64,000 nucleotides of DNA from Gentiana macrophylla. Lineage: Eukaryota > Streptophyta > Magnoliopsida > Gentianales > Gentianaceae. How positions within the stretch are numbered: the first letter of the stretch is position 1; each line of letters begins with the position of its first letter. Made by a program: the position numbers and the translations under genes. Shown one piece after another: positions 51,802 through 64,000 of the stretch. Where the stretch lies: positions 84,119,599-84,183,598 of the forward strand of contig CM047806.1 in the NCBI GenBank assembly GCA_026214975.1. Direction: 5' to 3'. The notes beneath the pieces were generated by a model. It saw only the letters and a program-made list of their open reading frames with translations. It had not been told where the DNA came from and searched no databases.

Positions 51802-53608
51802 TGTGATGTCCGAAAGACAATTTTGTAATTGTTTTATTTAATAAATGAAATGATATTGTTATTCATATTTATTATTCTCATATTCACCAATGTGACAATA
51901 GTAATTACACTACAAAAACCCTAAAATATCGCTTATGTAATCACTTAACTCAAGGTGTATGGTATATACACGGGAGGATTGAGTTAAGTGAAGATGTACT
52001 TAAAATACAATTAGCCCGTAGTGAAGTTAATCGGCAGTATCGGGTCTCTCCTTTAACGTGCTATTAATGCGCCTGCACACAATAGTGTGATTGTCTTATC
52101 CGACTTTCGTTAAGAGAACCTAATTGGGCATTTATATATGATAGATATATCATATGTATTGGACCGATTTGATTAGAGTTCATGATATAATTCCGTAATC
52201 GAAGTCTTATCGAATCAATGGATGATCATATTTATGGATATATCTTAATCTCTGAGGTGATCATACCAAACCGCTTGAATCGCATGAAGTTTGACTTGAC
52301 GGTTAAGGATTACATCGAGTCCGTGGTCCGAATTACCCCATCTTGGCATTGTAATCGATTGAGTGAGTAGTCTCGTGTTATCACGCATACGAATCCATTC
52401 CTTCCATTTCTGTAAGTAGATAGACAGCCTTTATTTGTTAATCCTAGAAACCGATCGATCCATGGAGTTCATATTACAATCGATTAGCTACCAAATGAGT
52501 TGTATGAATTAATTGATCACTGTGGGTTAATGGTAAATAAGGATAAGAGGTTCTAGAAAGTGGTTAACGGTAACTTCCCAATTTAGAATGAATAAACTAT
52601 GAGGATTAATCCATATGTAATGATTATATCAATGGACGCTATTATTATTCTCGTGAGGAGATAAATATAATCTCATAATCGGAGGAGTGCGTAGCCACGG
52701 ATTATGGTGGCATATTCCTCGTGATTGATTTATCGAATATAATTATTCTCGCTCGTAAGATAATTATTTATTTGATTTATCGGAGTCACGATTATTAGTC
52801 CATGGTCCCCGACGTGCCTCCTAATATAGCATAGCTATTCTCGGACGTCGAATCCTAATAATATTAATTTAGTTCTTGTTGGACTTTATTAAAACGATAT
52901 GTGAATAATTGTTTAGTGGACTATTTAATTAGTTGGGCTAAATAATTAAATATGTGGAAAAGACATTTTCCATAATCTTGGCCCAATTATTGTGTAATGA
53001 CAAAATTAATATTGACTAGGTCAATAAGTATATTTTCGCCCCACACATGTTTTTGGAAACAAGAATTATTTTCTTGTGATTTAATAATACATGTGCATAA
53101 AATATTTATTGGATAAATATTTATGGAAAGAAATAAAGATAAATATTATTCTAGATTTGTTCTAGAATATTATGATTATCTTTTATTTAATAGGATTATT
53201 ATAATTGATTTTGTATTAATTATTAAATCTTTGGAGGCTAAGTTTTACTCTCCTATATAAAGAGAGTTCTTCCAAGCCTTAATACACACAATAATTTCAC
53301 CACTCTTGCAAATTAGAGGGAAGAATTTTCGCCAGGTTGGGGAAAAATCTTGAGATTTTTCCGGTAGCATATCGGAAGGGTTCGAGTCGAGAATTCCTTC
53401 CACCGGAGTTGCTTGGATCACACGACGGAAGATCGTGGTGCTCTTCACATCTTCTTACATACATCCTTTTATGTTCTTCAACTTGAATTTTGAGATTCAA
53501 GAGGTATGATCTACATCCCCTTGTAGAATAGATCTAGTTATTTTATTACGTGTATTATATAGATCTAGATCCTTAAAATCGCTTCCGCTGCGGATGATAT
53601 TACTAACA
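51802..53608 (+). repeat. 5' LTR of copia element Y (1,807 bp)
   Basis: It starts TGTGATGTCCGAAAGACAAT and ends ATTACTAACA, one base before the primer site TGGTATCAGAGACC (53610). It aligns in order with LTR X. The leader side has ctatataaagagagttcttcc (53252), a likely TATA region. No 3' LTR is present. Confidence 0.82.
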
Positions 53609-53609
53609 G

Positions 53610-53620
53610 TGGTATCAGAG
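53610..53620 (+). other. Primer-binding site of element Y (initiator tRNA-Met)
   Basis: TGGTATCAGAG just after the LTR, preceded by a single G. Confidence 0.88.
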
Positions 53621-56319
53621 ACCAAGGTGATCTATATTTATACGTATAAAATATTAGATCTAGGAGTGGAAAACATGTAGATTTTTTTTTGTCCCATTTT
53701 TTTATTTTTTAAAAAAATAAATTTATGTTTTTTTTTTATGTTATGAATGTCTTGGTTGAAGAGATGGATTGGGGGGGCAGATCTTTGTTTACTCGTTAGA
53801 TCTATTGTAGCTCCTTTGTTTAGTAACAATTGAGCATAGGAATTGTATTTTACTTATGTCAATTTTCAAAATTTATATGTAAAAGTAGCACCTTTATTGT
53901 AATTTTGAATATCCGGCTGGAAAAGATGAAGATCTTGCTGAAAATTGAAGATCGCTAAAACCCAAGGTATTAACGAGGAGAAACGGATAAAACCTGATTT
54001 TAAATTAAAAATCTACGCTACAGGATTTTCTGCGACGCTGAAAAGCGCCGCTATAAGTCCTGTATAATATTACTAGCATGCGGCTAGAGTTTTCTGTTGC
54101 GGCTGTATAAATTTTTTTTTTTTGGGTTTGACCTAATTTTTTTTATTGGACACACTGCCGTAGGGCAGAAGATCATCAACATCAAAAAAAAAAAAAAAAA
54201 AAAAAATTATGGAAATAATTTAAATTACAGCCGACATAAACGAAAAAAAAAAAAAAAAAATCTGGGATTTTTTTGGAGCAGCCGCATTAATAATAATAAA
54301 AAAAAAATATTTAAAAAGGTTTTTGATAATTATAATAAATTGGTTTTATTTGATTAAAAAGCCCTTTTCTCCTCTCGGGTGTTCGTGGTTCGTGATCCGG
54401 CGGTTCGAGTTCAAGATTCGAAAATCAAGACTCGAAGATATAGATTATGTAATTTACTGTTTTTTTTCCTAGGATAGATTAGATACGGGGGTACCAACAA
54501 TCCATCTCGGTGTTTAAATTTTCCGCAATTTATTTTTTATGTGTTTGATCATAAAATCGGAATTGCCATGACATGCATCATATCATAAATCCACTCCATG
54601 CATACATGTAGAATTTTAATTTTGGTAATTAAAATAGGCATGTATACAAATTAGCGTAATTAGTTGAAATTTAATTAATACGTGGTAATTAATTAATTTA
54701 GTAACTAATTAAAGATCCGAGGACGGGTTATGAAATCGTTAAGCCTTTCGTGTGTGTTCTCGGTGAACCGCTTTAAAGCCCAAACGAGATCACGTTTTCG
54801 ATTCGTAGTGTCTACGAGATTGAATATTGAATGATGGTAAAAGAACAATAAATCTTGGATAAAAACGGTTCGCCTATAGGTTGGGTGGTCAATCGAGCTA
54901 GGCTCGACCTCCTAGTGTGATGTATGCACGGGGTCCGGCAAGACTAAGCTACACCAAATGAGCGGAGGGGTGATTCTTCTTATCTCAATGGGCTCTCTTG
55001 ACCCGACTTCGTCCGATCATCACATATGTTCCAACGAATAGGACGGGTAGGCTTGCCTACGTTACGACACCATTCGAATCCTTGATTTGATGTACTTTTA
55101 TGTTAACATCAAAAAGACGTGGGTTAGTTAACCCACCACCACTTCCAAAATATTCGGTGGGAGCGGGGAGGCGACAACCAACCCCACGGCCTCTACTATA
55201 GATACAAGTAAGTGAGAGAAGGGTGACGCCGCAGGCGCTTTGATTTCGCCCCCCACGGATGGTGTTCACCCTATCAACATTCATGGCTTGGTCTCCGAAA
55301 GGATATGATACTGTCGGGTCACTGACCTATCCTACGACGGCATACTCAAGGCGTACCTAAGAGATCCGATATAATAGGTCACACTCATAAAGGATATTTT
55401 TGGTAATATCTAGGCTAAAAAAGGAAGGTAGTCAATGAATAAAGGGATGTTCGATTCTCGTGGGATGTTTGATTCTCACAAGTTATTCATTGATGAGATT
55501 GTCTCGATTTAACCGTCATCTCTTTGACCTACCCTACGGCGGCACTGAGATGCGAGGTTAAAACCTTGGAATGGTAGAGTAGACTTAATTTTAGTTTACA
55601 ATTCCTAAAATAAATATAGTAGTGTTAACTTGAATTAATACATGTCATTTTATTTACAAAGATTATATCCCTTACTAAATTGCTTAAAAATTTATAATTG
55701 ACTAGTATTGACTTCGTTAAAAGTGGAAAGTAACTAGGACGTTGAACTAGTTAATCGATAATGCAAATTATTTTTCAAAGAGATATTTTCTCTTAAGCCT
55801 TATAAAAACCAGAGTGACATATTGGTATGTCACTAGTGTCATTCGTGTCAAACGGGGGACAAACTTAGTTTGATCAAAGGTGATTTCGGACTTTGAAATT
55901 CTTCTAGTGAAATTTTTTTTTGAGTGTGTAGTAATTACCCAAATAATTTTCTAATTGAAAAATCGGAAAATCATGAAGTGTTACTAGTTGGACGATATTT
56001 GGAATCGATGAACTAGTGGGAGCTTTATGATTTGTTGTTTTTCTAGAATATTAGAATAGTGTAACTGACTACACACGTAACCGTTCCAATTGAAAAACCG
56101 GAAAGTCATGAAATATCGCTATTTGGACGATATTTGGAATCGATGAACTGGTGGGAGTTCTATGATTTGTCGTTTTTCTGGAAACATTGGAACTATATAC
56201 GAAAGATTTTCTAATCGAAAAATCGGAAAATCATAAAAATAAAGCATTGCTCGTTAGACGGTATCTGGAACCGATAAACTAGTGGGAGCTTTAATAATTT
56301 GTTGTTTTTTCTGGTATAT
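53621..56319 (+). repeat. Long non-coding leader of copia element Y with about 134-bp internal repeats
   Basis: Homologous to the leader of X in the same order: the tgccatgacatgcatcat block (54568), a GC-rich block (54930-55080), the gacaaccaaccccacggcctc block (55175), then the repeat zone. The core ggaatcgatgaactagtggg occurs at about 56000, 56137 and (as ggaaccgataaactagtggg) 56268, so units are about 134 bp here. Poly-A runs interrupt it at 54185-54260. No gag or pol follows; the sequence changes to LTR E at about 56320. Confidence 0.65.
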
Positions 56320-58947
56320 TGATACCGCTAAACCTTACCTTGGAAACGGGCGCCGTAAATCGACATTACATTTCCGGGTTAAACGATCCTAACCGGCGTT
56401 GATACCGGGTCAAATTGTAGTGCTAGTATGGTGAATCGTAGTATCGTATCCACGAGGAACTTGGTAATTTTTTTACGTGTGATTAAACACCAAAGAGTCA
56501 ATTATTAACTCGATCTAAATCGCAATTTTATAACACGTATCACTACTATTCTAGTTAACATAAAATAAATACGTAATTTGAAAGTTATTCTAATATAATA
56601 TATATAGATATATAAATATATATAAATGTACATAAATTGCAAAGTATATATATAGATATAAATATATAGATACCAATATATTAAACAAATATTTTGTAGA
56701 AATCGCCAAAACTTATATAATTGGTTTATACGATCTTTTCAATTAATTGAAATGTGTTCGATCTCTCCTTTTATTTTAGGTCCAATTGAGTAAGTGAAAC
56801 GGTGCACTCTCGAGGTAAACAATTCCTCCTCACACGAAGCGTATGAAATTGTCATATGTCCATTGCATCACCCAAGGTCCACAATCGTTACGGTAAACGA
56901 ATTAATCAACAGTCCCGAGTACAAATCTACCTTTAGATAAAAGGAGTCATTCCGTTCGTCAAACGGTCAATTTTATTTTAAAGGCTCCGTTGTCAAAGCC
57001 GGACGATTTAACTTTCCGGTTTAAGTTTCAATTAAACTGATGATTTAACATTATTACGATCTCGAGTACAAATTATAATAAAATTCATTTCTCCCAAAAC
57101 AAATTTACCCGGGTAGAAATCGGATTCCGTTATCACATTGTTCACACGGCCAATTTTACCTCCGGTTTTTCTATCTTTTATTTCATATCCTCGACTACGA
57201 GGCGCCAATTCATAATTAGATTATGAATTCCTCGTATCTATTAAATATGTCAATACTAATACGATCAAAATAGAAAAAGATTCAATTAACTCAATTTTAG
57301 TCATTTTAACTTAACAACATTTCTTTAACTAAAAGATCGAAATAAAACCGATTACATAGTTTTGGCCAAGATTATATTTAGCCTAAAAACATTATAACAA
57401 CGTAAAAATATAAAACAAACATAAATACTTAAGAAAAGTTACCCGAATACGGCAGTTGATTCAGAAATCGTATCTTCCGGACATTACAACTTCTTTAGCA
57501 AAACCGACTTCCGAGATTTTCCCGAGCATTATAACGATACTAAAACTACATTATTACGGCGTAAGGCCTTATTTACAAACTACAAAATAAAAAAGAAAAG
57601 AAAAAGAGAGAGGAGAGGAGAATATATATATGATATGGTTTATATATATTTGGTACCCCCGACTCTGTTGAAATGAGGCCCCTATTTATAGAAAAATCTT
57701 CCAAGGCCGGACCGGTCCGGTATTAGGCCGGCTCGGTCCGGACTAATGATGATCCCCACTAACTTGATCACTCCAAAGATGTATGCGTTGGAGATATTTA
57801 TTTTTATATATAATTATTAAACTTCTAAAATTCATATCTCGAGTTCTGGATCTCCAAAATTGCAAACGAAATGCCAAAATTAAGATCTCGAGAAACTCTA
57901 CAACTTTCATGAAGGACTCTTCTCCAGATAACGCTTTCTTGATAACCTCGTGTTCCTCCAAGCTTTTACGGGATTTTTATTAATCCAAATCGATTAGCCA
58001 CTTGATCATTGTTTAAGTTGTAGACCTCCAATCTTCATAATTTAAATTGCATTGGAAAGCTCTTGGTAAAATCTACAACTTTTGTGAAGAACACTTTTCC
58101 GAAAATATCATTTTGATGAGCCATTCGTTTTGTCGAAGATATTTTCTATTATTACTTATCCAGATTGGTTGGCCACTTATCCACTTAAGCCTTTCAATTG
58201 ACCATTTAAACTTGTGGCACTCTCTAAATCATTCCGTAGATATGATTAAACTTCAATATGTCGATTCTCGGGTCTTGGTTTATAAATCGCAATAAAATAC
58301 CACAAATACCCACATAAATGGACATTTATTAATCCGATTTACTAAAATCGGTACAAAATTACAACTTTTTATTATTATTATTATTAAATACTCTAAATTA
58401 TAAAGATTAACATTTTATATCATAATTTCATATATTTTATATAGAATTCGTTGATAAAACATAATAATATAACGTATATTTAATCATATAAAATAATACA
58501 TCAAATTACTCCCACTTAGCTTTTGATCGTCCTCGAGCAAAAATAAGCGGTAATAAAAGATAATATAATTTTTCAGATTATAATTTATATTGTCAATATT
58601 ATAAATATATTATCTATCTTAATTTAAAATCTTAAGAAGAAGAGAAAGAGTATATAAATGAAATAACTTAAACATTAAATATTATTTAGATAAAATTATA
58701 TATGTAATACTTAAGAAGTATAAATAAAATTTGTAATTATTTTTAATCGCAACTATTATGAAATTCGAATCGGAAACTGGTCGTAGTTGACAAAAATGGC
58801 TTATAAAGTTTAGGTTCAAGATGTTGGTTAATCGGAAAAAAAAAAAGAAAAAAAGAGAAAGAGGCAAGTCAGACGCATCTACATCATCTTTATATTTTTG
58901 GAAAAAAAACATAATCTCGATTTAATAGCATCTTTTTTTTTCCATTT

Positions 58948-58979
<32 letters not shown>

Positions 58980-60200
58980 TTTTTTTTTTTTTTTAGATTA
59001 AGAACTTAAAAGCGAGTGTGTGTAGAAAATCAAACTTACTGTGCATTGCTTCATCAAGATTGATCGGAGTACTACTTTTCGATCGAAAATTACAAGTCCG
59101 GTTTCTTAAACTTGTAATAATTCCACGAGATCTTATGATTCAACTTTTCCTCTTTCATTTTATCTTGTGCCTTCATTCCCAAAGAATAGGACATTTCGTG
59201 ATAATACCCTAGTGGACTACTATCATCGTGCAATCGGAGCTTAATTACCTCATAGTGATATAGGACATTTCGTGATAATACCCTACTCACTCCAATCATT
59301 GGTAGCTACAACCGATTTGTTATTTTTATTTTTAAGTTGTTAATCACAGATAAGGAAGATACCTGATATTTGATTAATTCTGTGTAAATATGGTGCTTCG
59401 TTCTTAAGAATATTAATATATCCGAACTTATTACCAAAATCGGCTATGTTGCAAGTGTCATGAGGTAAGATCGAATATACTACTACTTATCTAATCTTTC
59501 CAATCTCAGCATATACCAAAATTTAGCTTTTATGTCTCCATCTCTTTTATAAGTACGTATAAACTTGCATGTATTTCAAGGAAATGTAGACCAAAATAGC
59601 TAAAGCTCGGTTATTTAATCACAATTGACAATTTCGAGTGAGGTCTTGATCACTCTAATCAAGGCCGAGAGTAGGTTATTTGGCTATAGTTATATTTTTG
59701 TGGTGCCAAAATCAATAAACTTAATCCAATTCCAAACTCATAATTCATATTGACAATGATTCTAAAAATTTTACTTATAAATATCAACATACTTATATAA
59801 TTTTATAAAACAATATCTAATATTAATTACTCAATTATATAAACTTAAAATCTTATTAAAATCTAAATTAGACATATAATATAATTATTGTTTTTTTTTT
59901 TTTTGACTATTTTTCGAAAATTTTAATGAATTTTCTAACCTAACTCTACTCCCCACTTACGAAGTGGCATCGTCCCGATGTTCAATAAGTAGTAAAGAAG
60001 TAGGTTCGAAAATAAAATTAAAATTATCTATTAACGTTATTTTTCTGATTTTGTTTTAGCGTATACTTAATTAAATCATTAAATAAAAAACAAACAACTT
60101 AAAAATCTAAGACATATATATTAAACAAGATACATTATTATAAACTTAAAAAGAAAAACTTAACTTAACTAAATTAACTCCAAACTTAATTTTAACTTAA
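56320..60200 (-). repeat. LTR E (3' LTR of an Athila-like element), about 3.9 kb
   Basis: Same orientation and word order as LTR D: a gtggtgaa/gtatggtgaatcg block and tatccacgagg near the start (56432-56460 against 26585-26620), actcccacttagcttttgatcg (58506), gcaagtgtcatgaggt (59450) and ctactccccacttacg (59946). A TATA box on the minus strand (57683-57691) sits beside a GC-rich palindromic module (57706-57742). Two copies of an ATAGGACATTTCGTGATAAT motif lie at 59186 and 59260. A T run of about 25 lies at 58970-58994. The outer edge at 56320 (TGATACCGC) and the inner edge near 60200 are approximate. Confidence 0.55.
57706..57742 (-). promoter_or_regulatory. GC-rich palindromic module 1, beside a TATA box
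   Basis: ccggaccggtccgg followed after six bases by ggccggctcggtccgg. On the minus strand TATAAATAG begins about 15 bases downstream. Confidence 0.5.
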
Positions 60201-60236
60201 CTTATTAAAACTTAAATAACATCAACAAACAACTCT

Positions 60237-63057
60237 CTATATAGTAGATTTAACAACCCGGTGTATCAACCGGTAGCAAACCAAACCGACTATCTCAGAC
60301 GGAAAAATTTCATCCGTCTCCACTCTTTCTACTCCATTCGTAAGAATACACAAACGCGAGATCATCCATGAATTGGGCATAGGTTTCCCCTTACTACCTC
60401 TCGTGATCGCAAACTCCAACACTGTCCTTTGAATCAATATACCCCAATCAACAAATACACCGAATGCCAAAGCAAAAAGTAGAAGCATTTCATTCTCAGT
60501 CAAACTTCCAAAATCCCAGGTGGGATAAACTCGAGAATTTATAAAATGCTTCCACGCCTTTAGATGCGGAAGTAGAGCTCGTGTTGACATGTCGTGATTT
60601 GTATCAAAAAGCGGGAACAGACATTGGAACGACTCGTGTACTTTATTCAAATGATTAGAAGGATTTTGTAGTCCCCATTGCATTTCAAAATGTGGCATCG
60701 TAACTGGTGGAATTTCAAAAATTTGGTTTATAATAGATGAAGAGAAGCGGAACACCACTCCTCTTACTAGAACAACTGGGTGATATCAACCATAGGTGTC
60801 GTCATAAGAGCGTAATAAAATTCTCGCACTATTGAGACATTTACCCGCCCTATCGGTGTATCGACAAATTTTTTCCAACCAAAACTTGAATGATAGTTTT
60901 TCCCCATTGATCAAGCTTATCTAAATTTAAACCTTTCTCCATTAGATTGGAGAATTTGCAAAATGATAGTGTAAAATGGTATTCTCGTTAGAAGCTTGAG
61001 ATTCCGGATGATCCGTGTATCGTGCTCGTAAGAATTAACCGACGCGGTGAGTGAGTGGTTCGACATTTAAAATTATAAAAACAAAAGAAGGAAAGTTGAA
61101 GACAAAGTGAAAAGATGAGCAATGGTTTGCCTTTCCTTTACTTCCTTAAATAGATAAAAACAAAACTTACGTGTGTGCATTAGACGGACTCAAAATGACT
61201 CACCTTTGTGTTCTTCACGGCCCGGTCCGGGAAACTGCCGGCTCGGTCCGGCCTCATCTTCCTTTTACTGAGGGGACAGAGGTAAAAGACAACTTGAGTT
61301 TTGTTTTTTTACTTCACGTGTGAAATTTTGGTGATCTTTTGAAGCAACTTGATTTTGGTTAATTGATTTTGTTATGACGGATAAAACGACACATTATATT
61401 TTTCGAAAACGACTTAATACAAAAATTATTTTTGAGTTTTTTATAGTTTTTATGAAAATGAAACCGATTTAAAATACAAACTAAATTTTTATAAATGACT
61501 GATAAAATCAAACTAAACGAAAAATGAAAACAAACCAATAGTTAAATGACAAAAGTCGAATGCAATGAAATGTGTAGTAAACATGTTTAATCAATCATTA
61601 AAATTCAATCTTCATCATAGTCTTCCTCCGGATCAACTTGAAAACTCGAACTCGAAACGATCGAGAAGTCGATGCTCGAATCGTAGTCGTGGTCCCGATC
61701 GAACTATCAAGACCCATCGAACTCATGCCGGCCGTGACATGTGCAAACTCGGTGAATCCTCCCCAACTCGACATCATTGGTCTCTTCGAACACTGTTTAA
61801 AATACACCGTCCCACTAGATTGGCTTACAAAAGGATATGACGATGGATGAAAGCTCGACGGTGGTGGAATAGGTGTTTCATCGTGGTAAGGTATAAGAAG
61901 CAGCATCGACAAGGTGGATAGGCGGGATCATCAAAAGTAGAATTACTAAGCAACCGCCGTTCCTTCTTAAACCTCTACGAATATCATCACACCACCGCCT
62001 AGTACTTCAAATAATAAAGCCACATTGGCTTGACCACGTGCAACATCTCACTACTAAAGATTGAAACATGTCATATGTGATAGTGTTGGAGAAAGGAGTT
62101 TGTTGAGGCCGACTAGAAAAAGATGGAAAAGAAGAAGATGTAAAACTCGTGGAGCCTGGGTGAGTTTGACGCCTTCTAAGCAAAGAGCTAATACTACCAT
62201 CCGGAAGACTAGTCAAACTAGTCCAATCGATTCCCATCACCAGAGATAACTTGTCATTAGGCAGAATGGTACTCCCAACCTACGACATAAATCGAGATAA
62301 AACAAGGAAGTAAAGATGACTCCACAGTCCAGCGATGACAATACTCTCAAAAATTCTTTTAAACATGACTTTTCCAACATCCACTCTAACATCATTTACC
62401 ATTGCCGAGTGCAATACAAACATCTTCCTTTCCAAAAGCAAAGATGTTTACTAGAAGGATAGAGATTATGGCTAATAAATCTTTTAATTGCCCTCAAACC
62501 TCTAAAACAGTTCCCGTAATTAAACCGATTTTCAACCCACACCGCGGTCGGGTCAAAAGCAACCTGGCTCTCAGGCGATCGCTCAAAACTAGCAGGATCA
62601 TCTAAATTATAAACTACCCTGTAATCCTCCTCATCGGAAAAACCTCAACTCCTAAGATTGCATTAATGACGGCAGGTTAAAAGGAATATTTTCGCTCGTA
62701 AAGGGCAGCTCGACCGAGTAAGTCGTTTTTCCGACAAAGTAGATAAAACCGAATAAAACTCATTTGCTATAGTCGTGTTAATCTCCCTTCCTTCTCGGTC
62801 GCTAAATCTAACCACCGACGCCTTCTAAAGATATTCTTAACTTCATCACCTAAGTCATCCAAGTCTAATCCTTTTTCAACCGTAACATCACACTTACTAT
62901 AAATTTTCAGATACGCTTTCTTAGCCTCGGGTGATGCGGTTTTTTCAAAACTTACGGCTTCCTCCTCGTGTGATAAAATTATGTGTCTACGACAGGAGTT
63001 GAAATTGGAATTTTGATTTTCTCTTTTAGAGACTCTAGTACTGACTCAGCCATTCTA
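60237..63057 (-). pseudogene. Athila-type ORF1 (putative plant transposon protein), decayed
   Basis: Minus-strand gene with likely start MAESVLESLKEKIKIPIS at 63057. A second frame gives EEEAVSFEKTASPEAKKAYL, DLDDLGDEVKNIFRRR and RWLDLATEKEG (62990-62790). The middle (62650-61100) is fragmentary, with a serine-rich region (62240-62010). The best part is 60758-60237 with LKAWKHFINSRVYPTWDF, ENEMLLLFALAFGVFVDWG, ILIQRTVLEFA, PNSWMISRLC and DEIFPSEIVGLVCYRLIHR. This is the same domain as the second accessory gene of element S. Its position just inside the 3' LTR and its sense orientation fit Athila ORF1. Many frameshifts; non-functional. Whether all pieces are one gene is inferred. Confidence 0.6.
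61218..61253 (-). promoter_or_regulatory. GC-rich palindromic module 2
   Basis: cggcccggtccgg followed by gccggctcggtccggc. On the minus strand a weaker TATA-like ctatttaagg lies about 65 bases downstream. Confidence 0.4.
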
Positions 63058-64000
63058 CGATATTGGTAATGCCAATCAACAACAAAAGCAACAACAAAAA
63101 CAACAAAAATAAAAATGTCACAACACACTCAAAAATCAAAACAGTTGAAAAAATTATGAAAAATATGTAAATTGACAACTAAATAAACTAGATTATACCT
63201 TATAGTGTAGAAAACGTTGAAAAGTAGGCCGGAAAAGTTGAAAAGTCGCCGGAATGAATGGAGCTTGTTTTTGACCACTTTTGAATTTTTCAATTTGTGT
63301 TGAAGAGAGGAGATGATAATGAGAAGAAATTAAGTAATGGTGTAGTGTGAGATGAAGTTTTGTTGAAGAAAAGTGAAAAAAATTTCGTAATGGTGGGTTT
63401 TGGTGTGTTGGAGTGCGGTTGTTAGAAGAATTAGGGAAGAAGAAGAAAAAGAGGTCCCCGCCTTTTTTATGATTTTTTCGACCCGGACCGGTCCGGTTAA
63501 GGCCGGATCGGTCCGTGAACAAATTTTTCTATATTTTTCGATTTTTATGATTTTTGAATAAAACTTATACAAATTCTAATAAAACTTAATTAAAGTCTTA
63601 AAAATAAGTTTATAAAATTTTCTTAAAATAAAATTTGAAGGAACTTTTATAATTTTATAACAATTTCTAAAAATTTAATAAAATCTTTATAACACTTTAA
63701 TAAAAAGCTTATAAAAATTTAATAAATTTATATCAACTTTTATAAAACGTTTAAATTAAAACTAAAAAAAACAACTTTTATAAAATTTTTATAAAACTTC
63801 TCAAATTTTCATAAAGATCCAATTATAAAACTCTCAGAAGTTATGCGAAAATTTTATAAAATAAAATAAAGGACTCGAAACTTAAGGGGTTCCTGACTCT
63901 TTGATTTCTAAATCTTCCAAAGTTCTGATATAACGCTCAATCAACCTAACTCCTAAAAATGAGGCATTTGAATTATCCCTCGGAATTCCATCGGGATTTT
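63058..64000 (-). other. Upstream part of the Athila-like element, no gene recognised
   Basis: 63058-63530 has CAACAACAAAA-rich sequence, then a G/A-rich piece and palindromic module 3. 63540-63880 is very AT-rich with repeated ataaaatt/aaaactt words. Minus-strand open frames at 63193-63572 are of low complexity and I do not support them as genes. No pol motif is seen before the window ends. Confidence 0.5.
63482..63516 (-). promoter_or_regulatory. GC-rich palindromic module 3
   Basis: cccggaccggtccgg followed by ggccggatcggtccg. On the minus strand ATAAAAAAGG lies about 10 bases downstream. Confidence 0.45.

Noticed and set aside
61565..62249. Plus-strand open frames (Arg/Thr-rich)
   Set aside because: Opposite strand of the decayed ORF1; no independent support.
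63193..63572. Two minus-strand open frames of 80-109 codons
   Set aside because: Low-complexity Phe/Ser/His-rich sequence spanning a palindromic module and a T-rich tract; no family similarity.

Overview
This window is nuclear DNA from a eudicot plant: large, AT-rich and packed with nested LTR retrotransposons. Three things point to a plant. The first three coding exons of a SHOOT GRAVITROPISM 2 (SGR2)-like phospholipase gene are present with canonical plant introns. The primer-binding sites match plant initiator tRNA-Met and tRNA-Asp. The transposon families seen are plant lineages (Athila-like and Tat-like Ty3/gypsy, chromovirus-type gypsy, Ty1/copia, Stowaway and PIF/Harbinger-type MITEs). 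All assignments were made by reading the sequence; no database was searched.

Layout. 1-2235: decayed Athila-like ORF1 (+) with polypurine tract and start of a 3' LTR. 2235-4567: copia fragment (-) with gag, protease, integrase, primer-binding site and 5' LTR. 5171-8974: SGR2 exons 1-3 (-); the two preceding fragments probably lie in its intron 3, and the rest of the gene is off the left edge or lost. 9396-10282: a PIF/Harbinger-like MITE carrying a second palindromic element. 11326-14956 and 39341-40129: one gypsy element (LTR plus integrase) split by a copia element P (14957-39340), whose 5-bp target duplication (GTATG) is visible on both sides.

Inside P lie: P's own gag; an LTR-like stretch; a Tat-like element S (LTR 17393-17897, polypurine tract, a 72-bp tandem array at 18031-18983, and three TATA-driven accessory genes running antisense to the element); and a block of minus-strand gypsy elements with tRNA-Asp primer sites (25440-39202) in which LTRs, gag and pol have been shuffled and partly deleted.

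40130-47186: copia element X, with a 1.8-kb solo LTR (target duplication TGGGG) inside its 5' LTR and a long non-coding leader. 47187-47286: 100 N. 47287-51062: chromovirus gag and 5' LTR (-). 51063-51801: a short probably non-repetitive stretch with a possible exon. 51802-56319: copia element Y, a relative of X, LTR plus leader only. 56320-64000: LTR of an Athila-like element (-) and its decayed ORF1.

No element looks autonomous. Almost every coding region carries frameshifts or stops. The most unusual items are the antisense gene cassette and alternating 72-bp array of element S, the repeated leader motif shared by X and Y, and a GC-rich palindromic module (CCGGACCGGTCCGG plus a partner) that recurs three times upstream of TATA-like sites in the last 7 kb.
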